From Ferirhizobium litorale (GTDB lineage Bacteria; Pseudomonadota; Alphaproteobacteria; Rhizobiales; Rhizobiaceae), in the NCBI GenBank assembly GCA_030028905.1, contig JALDYZ010000011.1, forward strand, positions 114,622-178,621: a stretch of DNA of 64,000 nt, read 5' to 3'. The position numbers and the translations under genes are program-made. Below the pieces are notes generated by a model. The model saw only the letters and a list, made by a program, of their open reading frames with translations, was not told the DNA's origin and made no database searches. How positions within the stretch are numbered: the stretch's first letter is position 1; each line of letters opens with the position of its first letter. This document shows positions 31,556 to 40,542 of this stretch, one piece after another.

Positions 31556-32770
31556 CTATGCGGCATTCCGCAGAAACAGTTCAAATATCCCGTTTTCATC
31601 GACATAGAGACCGAAGATGTCCACCAGATCCCGGTCGTCATCTTCAGCACCGGCAACCTCCGCCAACTCACCATCGGCGATTGTCCCGGGGGCAGCCTCG
31701 GATAACGGCTGGTCCGCCTTCCGCGGAGATTTGGCTGTCTCCGATCCGTCTGCGAGTGCTGACAGTAGCTGTATCGCCTGCACATCGCTGGCGACAGATG
31801 ATTGCGTTTCACCCCGGTCCGAATGTTCACCCGCTTTGTCGAGATGTTCCTTTACGGCTTCCTGCAATTTGAGGACATCCTCCAGCTTGTCTGAATTCTC
31901 CAGCTTCAGAATATCCCGCTTTCGCTCGGCCTTGGTTTCCTCGTCCTCGATATGTCCTGGCTCTGGGGCCGCTTCCTCACGCTGCAGTTCTTCGAGCGTC
32001 TTGGGATCGGCAACGTCTTCGAGGCGCTGGATGATCTTGAGCATGCCGTGTGTCATGGATTTTTCGCCTTTGGCCTGTTCGGACAAAGCGTCCTTCACCT
32101 TCTGAGCAGTTTCGCTCCAGGGATTGGCGATCGCGGCAATCATGTCCGTTGCCGTCAAGCCGAGCTCCTTCAGGCCGGTGGCTTTTTCCAGGCTCGCGAC
32201 ATTCTCGGGCAACTTGGAGCGCGCGGTCATCAAAGCACGCGAAATCTGGATCTCGAAGTCATCTTCCTCGCCGCTCAGGCCCGCACCGATTGCAATGCGG
32301 GCAGCCAGTTCCGCCATTGGGTCCTGTTCGCCAACCGCCGTTCCATCCAACAAGGAGCGAACTTCGTCCGCGGATACGCCAAGGGATACGAGGCTGATCT
32401 TCACGGGATTGCCGAGCGCATCGGCTTTGGCAAAGTTTGCCGTCGTGGTCAGGGCGTCGTTGAGGCGCCGCGCGAAGGCTGCGCTGCTTTCCTCGACCCC
32501 TTGGGTTACGCCGAGAGCCGCTGAGAAGCGGGCAATCAAGGCCACCATCGGATCAGCTTCCTTCTTCAGGGCGCCGAAGAAATAGGCTTCGATCTTCTCG
32601 CGAGCAGCGATGGTGCGTTGGTCGTAGGTGATGCCGGGAAAGGTTCTATCCTTCTCCGTACCCTTTGCCTCCTCTTCCGCCTCCTGCCGACGTGCTTCAA
32701 TTTCCTCCAGCATCGAACGCAGCGCGTCTGCTGCGAACATGGCTGAAGACTGCTGGAGGGGCACAAGCAT
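31556..32770 (-). CDS. Unrecognised helical acidic protein, first of a three-gene orphan set
   Basis: The 404-residue protein starts MLVPLQQSSAMFAADALRS and is predicted largely helical, with a charged coiled-coil-like N-terminus (EEIEARRQEAEEEAKG) and another at LKLQEAVKEHLDKAGEH. There are no membrane or signal segments. Three short repeats of the type ADPMVALIARFSAALGV and DPMAELAARIAIGAGL occur near residues 70-95 and 150-165, so an internal duplication is likely. The end is YVDENGIFELFLRNAA. It follows the RNase D-like gene by 86 bases. I do not recognise the family. Start and boundaries are fairly clear; function is unknown. Confidence 0.6.
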   Translation of the reverse strand: MLVPLQQSSAMFAADALRSMLEEIEARRQEAEEEAKGTEKDRTFPGITYDQRTIAAREKIEAYFFGALKKEADPMVALIARFSAALGVTQGVEESSAAFARRLNDALTTTANFAKADALGNPVKISLVSLGVSADEVRSLLDGTAVGEQDPMAELAARIAIGAGLSGEEDDFEIQISRALMTARSKLPENVASLEKATGLKELGLTATDMIAAIANPWSETAQKVKDALSEQAKGEKSMTHGMLKIIQRLEDVADPKTLEELQREEAAPEPGHIEDEETKAERKRDILKLENSDKLEDVLKLQEAVKEHLDKAGEHSDRGETQSSVASDVQAIQLLSALADGSETAKSPRKADQPLSEAAPGTIADGELAEVAGAEDDDRDLVDIFGLYVDENGIFELFLRNAA

Positions 32771-32856
32771 TCAACTATCCCGATTGCGGCACAAGACGTA
32801 GTGCCGCCGAAGATAGCGCACGCGTGGTAAATCAACGCTTAAGCGAAAACCGCCAA

Positions 32857-33483
32857 TCAACTGTGGGAGAAAATGTCGGTCTCGTCCCAGCCGAGAAGAT
32901 CGAGCTTCGCCCGCGTCGGCAGGAAGGTAAAGCAGGCATCGGCGAACTCCATGCGACCGTCGCGTACGAGGCGCTCGGTCAACCGGTCGCGCAGCGCATG
33001 CAGATAGAGCACATCCGAGGCGGCATATTCGAGCTGCGCCTGGGAGAGCTTCACCGCCGCCCAGTCGGAGGACTGCTGCGCCTTGGAAATATCGATCTCC
33101 AGCATTTCCTTGAGATTGTCCTTGAGGCCGTGGCGATCGGTATAGGTTCGGCAGAGGCGCGAGGCGATCTTGGTGCAGAACACCGGCATGGTGGTGACAC
33201 CGAAGGTATGAAACAGGACCGCGATATCGAAGCGACCGAAATGGAAGATCTTCTGGCGCGAAGGATCTTCGAGCATGGCGATGAGGTTTGGCGCCTGCTT
33301 CTGGCCGCTGGCAATGCGGATCACGTCGGCCGAGCCGTCGCCCGGCGAGAGTTGCACGACGCACAGGCGGTCGCGGCGCGGCACGAGACCGAGGGTCTCT
33401 GTGTCGATGGCGATGGCGCCGGTGTAGCGGGCGGCATCGGCGGCAGAAATGTCACCTTCGTGATAACGGATGGTGGGGGCCAT
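32857..33483 (-). CDS. RNase D-like 3'-5' exonuclease (short form)
   Basis: The 208-residue protein is a DEDDy exonuclease domain only; the HRDC domains of full RNase D are missing, as in many short alphaproteobacterial forms. Motifs: ExoI AIAIDTETLG (Asp and Glu ligands), ExoII HFGRFDIAVL, ExoIII YAASDVLYLHAL (Tyr and Asp). It should trim RNA 3' ends, for example of tRNA precursors. Start ATG at 33483 follows GGAGAACTCC. It is first in a run of four minus-strand genes. Confidence 0.9.
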   Translation of the reverse strand: MAPTIRYHEGDISAADAARYTGAIAIDTETLGLVPRRDRLCVVQLSPGDGSADVIRIASGQKQAPNLIAMLEDPSRQKIFHFGRFDIAVLFHTFGVTTMPVFCTKIASRLCRTYTDRHGLKDNLKEMLEIDISKAQQSSDWAAVKLSQAQLEYAASDVLYLHALRDRLTERLVRDGRMEFADACFTFLPTRAKLDLLGWDETDIFSHS

Positions 33484-33610
33484 GGAGTTCTCCGGATCAG
33501 ATCTTGCTTCACGCTGCCTATAGCGCAAACGGCAATCCGGCGGTATCTGTTTTGTCGGGAAGAATATCGATGACTGGGGCCGTGGCGTCGCCCGTTGCCT
33601 CGCGGCAACG

Positions 33611-35497
33611 GTGAACGGACATTCTCCAACGCAAGGTCACAAGCCCGCCGCGCTCCATGAAGGTTTGCTTAATTACTTGCCGCCCCAAGCCGTTTCCGTT
33701 AGACACGGCGCGAAGAATGATCAGGGCCATCCGAACTTGCTGAAGAAAACTACTTCCGCGCTGCAGCGCAATGAGACAATTGAGCTTACCAGGCGCCTTA
33801 TCGTCGACTACGGTCTGGAACATCGAGCCAAGTTCTTTCTCGCAGTCTTTTGCATGATCCTGGTCGGATTGGCGACGAGTTCGGTCGCCTGGCTCAGCAG
33901 ATCGATGGTGAACAATATTTTTGTGCATGGCGACCGCATGGCTGTATGGGCTGTGGGCGGAGCCATCATGCTGGCCTTCGTCGTCAAGGGTGTTGCCGGC
34001 TACTGCCAGACGGTTCTGATGGGCACGATCGGCTGCGCGCTGATCGCCAGGCTGCAGCAGGTTCAGTTTCACAAGCTCATCCGCCTGCGTTTGATGGACT
34101 ACACTGCGCATCCCGGTGGCACCGTGTCCAGGGCCATTCATTCGGCCCGCTCTGCCCGCAATGCCATCGTCCTGGTCACCACCAACCTTGCGCGCGATCT
34201 CGTCACCGTGATTGCGCTGCTTGCGGTGATGGTCGCCCAGGACCCGTTCATGAGCATGTTCGCCTTCGTCTTCGCGCCTGTCATCGTTTGGGGCGTGTCG
34301 CGCGTCATTCGCGAGACGAAGCGGCTCACGCAGTCCGAAGCGGATATGATCGCGGGGCTCAACGTACTTGGTGTCGAGGCCCTTCAGGGTGTCCGCGTGG
34401 TGAAAGCGTTCAATCTCGAGCCGGTCATGGATCAGCGCATCAACGACGCGATCGAATCGATGGAGCGGCGGCAGGGCAAGTTGATCCGCGTTTCATCGTT
34501 GACCAGCCCGATGTTCGATATCCTCGCCGGGCTCATCATCGGATCTTTCATCTTCTACGCGGGCTGGCAGACGATCAACTACGGAAAGACGCCCGGCGAG
34601 TTCATGGCATTCATCACGGCGTTCCTGCTTGCCTACGATCCGGCGAAACGCCTCGGGAACCTGAATGTCCAGTTGCAGCGGGAGCTTGTGGGGGTCAAGC
34701 GGGCATTCGAATTGATTGATCACGGCAAGCTGGAAGTATCCGAGGGCACAGACAAGCTGGAGGCAGGACGCGGCGCGCTCAGTTTCGAAAATGTCACCTT
34801 CGCGTACAAACACGACGTTCCCACGATCAAGAACTTGTCGTTTTCCGCGGCACCGGGCGAAAAGGTTGCCATCGTCGGGCGATCCGGAGCCGGAAAGTCG
34901 ACAATCATCAATCTGATACTGGGCATGTACCGACCATCCGGGGGCAGTATCCTGATCGACGACACCGACATCAGCACGGTCACCTTGCAATCCCTGCGCG
35001 ACGCCGTTTCCTACGTGGCGCAAGATACGTTTCTGTTTTCGGGTTCGATCCGCGAAAACGTCGCCTTCGGGCAGCCGAATGCAACGGAGGAAGGGATCGT
35101 GAAGGCCCTTGAAGCAGCACAGGCACTGGACTTCGTTCGCAACCTGCCCGATGGGCTCGACACCGATGTAGGAAATAACGGCGCAAATCTTTCCGGCGGT
35201 CAGCGTCAGCGCATCTCCATCGCTCGCGCATTCCTCAAGGACGCTCCCATCCTGTTGCTGGACGAAGCGACTTCAGCGCTGGACGGAGACACGGAAAAGC
35301 AACTACAGGCCGCGCTCGACAAACTGAGTGCAAACAAGACGACCATTACCGTCGCGCACCGCCTGTCCACGATCCTCAACGCCCAGAAGGTGATCGTGGT
35401 TGACGCCGGCGAGATCGTCGCGGAGGGCACTCACGAAACATTGCAGCGCGAAAGCAACGTTTACAAAAGTCTATTTGTCGCCCACGAAATCGTCTAG
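33611..35497 (+). CDS. ABC transporter, fused membrane and ATPase domains (MsbA-like exporter)
   Basis: The frame encodes up to 628 residues. Six membrane helices (about 75-340) precede the nucleotide-binding domain: Walker A VGRSGAGKST, Q-loop YVAQDTFLFSG, signature LSGGQRQRISIARA, Walker B ILLLDEATSALD, and the H-loop TVAHRLST. One polypeptide carries one half-transporter, so it acts as a homodimer that exports lipids or glycans from the inner membrane. The start is unsure: the GTG at 33611 lacks a Shine-Dalgarno, and the domain itself starts about 50 codons in, so a later start is possible. It opens the EPS region on the plus strand; the substrate could be lipid-linked glycan or an unrelated lipid. 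Confidence 0.9.
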   Translation: MNGHSPTQGHKPAALHEGLLNYLPPQAVSVRHGAKNDQGHPNLLKKTTSALQRNETIELTRRLIVDYGLEHRAKFFLAVFCMILVGLATSSVAWLSRSMVNNIFVHGDRMAVWAVGGAIMLAFVVKGVAGYCQTVLMGTIGCALIARLQQVQFHKLIRLRLMDYTAHPGGTVSRAIHSARSARNAIVLVTTNLARDLVTVIALLAVMVAQDPFMSMFAFVFAPVIVWGVSRVIRETKRLTQSEADMIAGLNVLGVEALQGVRVVKAFNLEPVMDQRINDAIESMERRQGKLIRVSSLTSPMFDILAGLIIGSFIFYAGWQTINYGKTPGEFMAFITAFLLAYDPAKRLGNLNVQLQRELVGVKRAFELIDHGKLEVSEGTDKLEAGRGALSFENVTFAYKHDVPTIKNLSFSAAPGEKVAIVGRSGAGKSTIINLILGMYRPSGGSILIDDTDISTVTLQSLRDAVSYVAQDTFLFSGSIRENVAFGQPNATEEGIVKALEAAQALDFVRNLPDGLDTDVGNNGANLSGGQRQRISIARAFLKDAPILLLDEATSALDGDTEKQLQAALDKLSANKTTITVAHRLSTILNAQKVIVVDAGEIVAEGTHETLQRESNVYKSLFVAHEIV

Positions 35498-35740
35498 TCG
35501 ATTGAAAATAAGCTGTCGTATATAGGAATTGGCATTGGACAGTCTACTTCAAGCCGCAAATTGGCCGGATTTGCTACAGATATCGAGTGCTGGATGAGGA
35601 AAGTTCTTCATGCGTGAAAATGCGGTAGGAGGGGCGCCGCCGCATGCCGTCGCGTGCGCAGGTAGATGCGCCAATTTCGTTTATTTGCGATAGACCGATC
35701 TCCACGCTTCGATGAGGTAGAATTCTAGCAGAGGGCGCAT

Positions 35741-38287
35741 ATGCTTAACGTCGATACTTCTTCCTTGGACGCGAACTACAAACAAAAGACTTTACCGAAG
35801 CGGTATCTGGATAGCGCACTGGAAATTTTTCGTTTTGCGATATCTCCCAATAAATCCAGAAGGCGAATAAGCCGATTGCTCAAGCGATTGCGCACTTTAG
35901 GCTTCCACGAGCGCGCTCTTGCGGACTTGTGTGCTATCGTGAACAAAACCAACGGTTACGGCGAGGGCTCCTTGGCCGCGAAGGGCCTGTTACATTTCTG
36001 CATGGATCACAGTGATCCAAAGTATCATCCGGTAATCGAGAGATGTCTTTCGATCGTCCAGCGCGCAGCAGTAACCTCAAAAGACAAAAGGAATTTTGCC
36101 ATAATGGCGGCTGAGTTCTCCTATTTGTCAGGAGACGAGGGTAAGGCGCGAAAACTTTTGGCCAGGTCACTTTCCTCCCACTTTCACGTCGATTTGCTGC
36201 TGGCATCGGCAAATCTTGAGAAGGATCCGCTGACGCGACTGTCACTTGTGAACAGGGCGCTAGCGAGTCAAGGCCTTGCACAAATTAAAATCGGCGGCAA
36301 TGACGCCCTGGACCTGTACGATCGCATTGAGATAGATGATTCGGAAATTCGCTATATAGATCGGCCGGAACTGATTTCCATAATTGTGCCAGCTTACAAT
36401 AGTGAAAGTACAATCCTAACCGCACTGAAATCCATTCAACAGCAATCGTGGACCAACTTCGAGTGTATTGTCGTTGACGATTGTAGTTCGGATTGCACTT
36501 CTGACGTGGTCGAGAAATTTGCTTCCACAGACCCACGCTTCAGGCTTATCAAACAGGAAAATAATGCAGGTGCCTACGTAGCCCGAAACACAGGCTTGGA
36601 CAGAGCGACCGGGCAATTCATCACTTGCCATGACGCCGACGATTGGTCGCATCCCAGCAAGCTTGAGCAACAGGTCAAATGCCTATTGGAAGATTCCCGC
36701 TTGCTGGCATCGGTGTCCTGCCAGGCCCGCATGCTGCCAGACCTCACCTTCACGAGGCGCGGAATGTTCGGCGCCTATATGGCGGACAATTTCTCTTCGC
36801 TGATGCTTCGGCGCGAAGTGTTTGAACGGATGGGTTACTGGGACAGCGTCCGCTTCGCTGCTGACGGCGAATTTATGAGGCGTTTCAAGGCCGTCTTCGG
36901 TAAACAGACGCTGCAGAATATTCCCAAGCTGTTGTCGTTCCCGAGGTATACCTCGACTTCGCTTACCGGCGGAAAGCGATTTGGTTTCAATGGTTACTTT
37001 TTCGGAGCGCGCCAATATTACTTTGAAAGGCTCACGGAACATCACCGCAAAAACAGCGACTTGCGGTACCCTTTCCCGATGGACAAAAGGCCGTTTGCAA
37101 TTCCAGCATCTATGGGCCCACTCCGCAGGAAAAGCGAGGTTGAGCGTCATTTCGACGTTATTATCGCATCGGATTTCCGTGTGGACGGGGCTTCGATCAT
37201 TGCCTGTATCGAAGAAATACAAGCGCATCAGAAGGCTGGCCTGCGAACAGGTCTAGTGCAGATTGGGCACTATGAATTTGATGCGTTGCGGGGCCTGGAC
37301 CCAAAAATCAACACACTGCTTGATCTCGGCTTGGTCGAGCTTCTCGTATATGGTGAGGAGGTTAGCTGTGACCTGCTGCTCATTCGCTATCCGAGGGTCT
37401 TGCAAGACTATCAGGCCTTTGTGCCGAGTGTCGAGGCTCGACATATCAAGATCCTTATCAACCAAGCACCAATGAGTGACTATGCGGCCAAGGGCGAGCT
37501 GATCTACGATATCCAAAAGTGTGTAGCAAATCTGAAACGCCACTTTGGGAAGGATGCGTCTTGGCATCCAATCGGGCCGGCGATTCGAGATGTTCTCTTA
37601 AAGCACCATGCCGGCTGTCTAAATCAGACGGATCTTTCGGATATGGACTGGCTTGACATTGTCGATCTTCGCGAGTGGCGGCGCCCTTCCGCCCGCGAGG
37701 TTTCTGTTCGTCCGATCATAGGCAGGCATTCGCGCGATCACGCAACTAAGTGGCCGACCGACGGTGAAGCAATGCGCGCAATCTATCCGGGCGGCGATGA
37801 ATTCGAAGTCAGGGTGCTGGGTGGCGCGAGATCTGCGAAAAAGGTTTTGGGGTCAATTCCATCGAATTGGACCGTCTATCCGTTCGGCTCTGTCGCGCCG
37901 CCCGAATTCCTCCGATGTCTGGACTTTTTCGTTTATTTCACGAATGAAGCATCGGTCGAACCGTTCGGCCGCGTTATCATCGAGGCAATGTCCGTCGGCG
38001 TACCTGTGATATTGCCGTTCTCTTACCAGCCGCTGTTCGAGGGCGCTGCTCTGTATGCGGCTCCCGAAGGTGTGCAGCCGCTTATCCGCAAGCTGGTGTC
38101 AGATCCGGCTTTCTATCGATCACAGGTGGAATACGCCTTCGAATTTGTCGATGAGAAATTTGGATATGACATGCACATAGAGCGGGTAAAGCCCTTCCTA
38201 TCACGAGCACGTGACGGTGATGATTTTTCCTTCGGAACTTCTCGCCCGATGAGTTCAACACCGAAGACTGTGGATATGGATGGATGA
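35741..38287 (+). CDS. Two-domain glycosyltransferase: GT2-type plus GT4-like
   Basis: The 848-residue protein has a helical N-terminal part (1-200) of unknown role, a GT2 domain (about 208-420) with ISIIVPAYNSESTI, IVVDDCSSDCTS and the metal-binding DADDW, and a C-terminal GT-B-like part (about 465-830) with EPFGRVIIEAMSVGVPVILP, the donor-site Glu motif of GT4 enzymes. It should add two sugars to the growing lipid-linked oligosaccharide on the cytoplasmic side. Base use is visibly richer in A and T than the neighbours, which suggests acquisition. No membrane helix is seen. RBS GAGGG lies five bases before the ATG. It is separated from the ABC gene by 243 bases. Confidence 0.85.
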   Translation: MLNVDTSSLDANYKQKTLPKRYLDSALEIFRFAISPNKSRRRISRLLKRLRTLGFHERALADLCAIVNKTNGYGEGSLAAKGLLHFCMDHSDPKYHPVIERCLSIVQRAAVTSKDKRNFAIMAAEFSYLSGDEGKARKLLARSLSSHFHVDLLLASANLEKDPLTRLSLVNRALASQGLAQIKIGGNDALDLYDRIEIDDSEIRYIDRPELISIIVPAYNSESTILTALKSIQQQSWTNFECIVVDDCSSDCTSDVVEKFASTDPRFRLIKQENNAGAYVARNTGLDRATGQFITCHDADDWSHPSKLEQQVKCLLEDSRLLASVSCQARMLPDLTFTRRGMFGAYMADNFSSLMLRREVFERMGYWDSVRFAADGEFMRRFKAVFGKQTLQNIPKLLSFPRYTSTSLTGGKRFGFNGYFFGARQYYFERLTEHHRKNSDLRYPFPMDKRPFAIPASMGPLRRKSEVERHFDVIIASDFRVDGASIIACIEEIQAHQKAGLRTGLVQIGHYEFDALRGLDPKINTLLDLGLVELLVYGEEVSCDLLLIRYPRVLQDYQAFVPSVEARHIKILINQAPMSDYAAKGELIYDIQKCVANLKRHFGKDASWHPIGPAIRDVLLKHHAGCLNQTDLSDMDWLDIVDLREWRRPSAREVSVRPIIGRHSRDHATKWPTDGEAMRAIYPGGDEFEVRVLGGARSAKKVLGSIPSNWTVYPFGSVAPPEFLRCLDFFVYFTNEASVEPFGRVIIEAMSVGVPVILPFSYQPLFEGAALYAAPEGVQPLIRKLVSDPAFYRSQVEYAFEFVDEKFGYDMHIERVKPFLSRARDGDDFSFGTSRPMSSTPKTVDMDG

Positions 38288-38498
38288 GCCCATCCATAAC
38301 ACTTGTAAGGAGCGTCGATCGGAAATCTATTCTTCTAGAGGGTTCGGCATCTTCTTACCGCAATTGTTCGATATCGCTCAAATAGTTCGTACTGACTTGA
38401 ATTGCGATGATTGTGCCTTGGGGACATAGGGTATACGTCGCGCCGCCGGAAGCTCCGGGAGCTCTGACGGCAATTTGCAGAGGGGAATGCAGCGTTAA

Positions 38499-39479
38499 AT
38501 GAAGCGGACTGACCGGCAACTTACCGTGGTCGTGGCGGCGCTCACGCGTCAAAGACCTGAAATGTTAAGGGAACTGCTGTTGTCCTGGGCAAGGATGACG
38601 CTCCCGGAGCAATGCAGTGTCAAATGTCTGATCGTCGAAAATGATGTGCAACAGGTCTCGAGGTCTGTCATCGATGGCTGCCGGCCCCATTTCATCGACC
38701 GCGAACTTCTTTACGTCCTGGAGCCGGAGCTTGGAATCCCCTTTGGGCGCAACCGCGCCGCCAAGGTAGCCATCGCGCAAAACGCGGATCTGCTTCTCTT
38801 CGTCGACGATGACGAAGAGGTTGCAGAAGACTGGCTCGTCCGGATGATCTCCGGCTATCGATATAGCGACGCCGTCTTGCTCGGTGCTCCACTCAGGGCA
38901 AAGCTTCCGGCAGAGCAACTCTCCTTTTTCCAGAGCAAGATGTTTGCGAACATAGAGGCACGCTATCGGCAAAAGGAGCTCCGAGCCCGAAATCTCGCGA
39001 CCCTGAACACCACCAGGAACGTCACGATTGTCACAAACAATTGGCTCGCCGAAACGGCAATATTCCGGGACCATGGCATTTGGTTCGATGAAAACATGCG
39101 CTTTACGGGCGGAACTGACGCAAAGTTCTATCTGGAAGTCTGCAAGGCAGGCCTGCCGACGGGTTGGGTCGCTGATGCATTCGTTTACGAAACGGTCCCT
39201 CCCAAGCGGTTGAGTTTCTGGTATCAGTATCGGCGCGCGCGCGATCAATCGAACACCCATATCCGCAGAAAGAGCGAAACCTCTCGCCACACGATCGGCG
39301 CTGCGGTCCTTGGTGCCCTGGCGAAAATCATTCCCTTCATCTACCTTTCGATCGCGATCCCATTCACCGGCGGGCGGACAGTGCTCGGCGCGGCGCGAAC
39401 GCTTGGATGGATTTCCGGACGCCTCGGTTACGTCTTTGGCGCGCGATCCGTCCTTTATCTGGAAGTCACGGGAAACTGA
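38499..39479 (+). CDS. Family 2 glycosyltransferase with C-terminal membrane segments (ExoM-like type)
   Basis: The 326-residue protein has the GT2 fold with VVAALTRQRPEML, LIVENDVQQVS, the nucleotide/metal motif FVDDDEEV, and GGTDAKFYLEVCKAGL. The last 60 residues contain two hydrophobic helices, as in ExoM of succinoglycan synthesis. It transfers one sugar to a lipid-linked intermediate at the inner face of the membrane. The gene follows the two-domain transferase after 211 bases and converges with the GH16 gene. Sugar and linkage are not deducible. Confidence 0.85.
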   Translation: MKRTDRQLTVVVAALTRQRPEMLRELLLSWARMTLPEQCSVKCLIVENDVQQVSRSVIDGCRPHFIDRELLYVLEPELGIPFGRNRAAKVAIAQNADLLLFVDDDEEVAEDWLVRMISGYRYSDAVLLGAPLRAKLPAEQLSFFQSKMFANIEARYRQKELRARNLATLNTTRNVTIVTNNWLAETAIFRDHGIWFDENMRFTGGTDAKFYLEVCKAGLPTGWVADAFVYETVPPKRLSFWYQYRRARDQSNTHIRRKSETSRHTIGAAVLGALAKIIPFIYLSIAIPFTGGRTVLGAARTLGWISGRLGYVFGARSVLYLEVTGN

Positions 39480-39597
39480 TCGATCAAGAGTCAGCCAGGA
39501 ATCCTACCCGTCGGCTTCAGGCAATGGGTATATCGGTTTGCACGAATGACAGGCGTGAAAGGTTGAGCGCCGGTCCTCCACCGATCGACAGAGACCG

Positions 39598-40518
39598 TCA
39601 GGCGTAGACCCTGAAATAATCGACCTTCATATGCACCAGCTTGTCCTCATCGCGCAGGGGCTGCGGAAATGGGACATCGGTGCGCAGCGCCAGCGTCAGA
39701 AGCGGCCAGAAAACGTCGAGCTCCGCGTCCAGTCGGGCCGAGCGGGTGATCGGCCAGTCCGCGGGTTTGCCCGTGCTCGTATCGATGACGGGCTTGCGTT
39801 CGAAGAAGGGAACGCACCGCGTATCATCGACGAGCATCCCGTAGCGGCAGTATTGTGTTGTCATGTCGACCGGCGTTTCAACACCGGTGCCGCGGTTATG
39901 CTCATCAGGCCCGCCCCACTCGTGGAGATAGGTGCCATAGACCGTCGGCTCCCAACCCTTGTGCTCGATAATATCGAGCTCGATACTGGTCTTGGGTTCA
40001 AGGATACTGCGACCGTTGAGCATCCAGAAAGCCGGCCATGTGATCGGATGCCTCGGAAAGATCATCCTGGCCTCGAAGTAACCTTTGCGCCACCCCTTGA
40101 GAATCGTCCCGTCAGCCCTGGCCGCCTGCAAGTTGCCGGAGATCCACTGGAATTCGGGCAGATCATTTCCATAGTAGTTGTGAATGTTCATTGGTCGGCC
40201 GATGTACTTCGCCGATATCTGCAGCGCCTTGCCGTTTTCTGCTGCTGGTTCGTCCACGATCGAGTAGGGGTTGAAACCCTCGTCGCCGTACTTGGTGGCA
40301 AAGGCAGAGCGGCCGTAAAAACCGGTGCTGTCGATCGTCGCCTTCGGACCGGCTTCCCACACCGACCAGTCCAGCGTCCTGAATCCGTCCTCGAAGACCA
40401 GTTCTCTCCCGATAGTGGGATCGTCCGGCGCCTCGTTTGCCCATGACGTCGATTGCCAGACAGGCTGAGCAGCAAGACAGGCGGCCAAAAAGCCGCGCCG
40501 TGAGAGATAAGGCATCAT
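39598..40518 (-). CDS. Family 16 glycoside hydrolase (endoglycanase) with Tat-type signal
   Basis: The 306-residue protein has a twin-arginine signal (LSRRGFLAACLA, cleavage near SWA at residue 27) and a GH16 domain with the catalytic motif E180-L-D182-I-I-E185 (ELDIIE). Trp-rich segments (TWPAFWMLNGR) line the substrate cleft. GH16 enzymes such as ExoK and ExsH cut beta-1,3/1,4 glucans and trim bacterial EPS. RBS GGGAGG lies six bases before the ATG. It sits downstream of a glycosyltransferase on the same strand (24-base gap), so trimming or release of this cluster's polymer is the likely role. A C-terminal secretion signal for type I export is absent. Confidence 0.9.
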   Translation of the reverse strand: MMPYLSRRGFLAACLAAQPVWQSTSWANEAPDDPTIGRELVFEDGFRTLDWSVWEAGPKATIDSTGFYGRSAFATKYGDEGFNPYSIVDEPAAENGKALQISAKYIGRPMNIHNYYGNDLPEFQWISGNLQAARADGTILKGWRKGYFEARMIFPRHPITWPAFWMLNGRSILEPKTSIELDIIEHKGWEPTVYGTYLHEWGGPDEHNRGTGVETPVDMTTQYCRYGMLVDDTRCVPFFERKPVIDTSTGKPADWPITRSARLDAELDVFWPLLTLALRTDVPFPQPLRDEDKLVHMKVDYFRVYA

Positions 40519-40542
40519 CGCTTGCCTCCCTTGAGAGAATGT

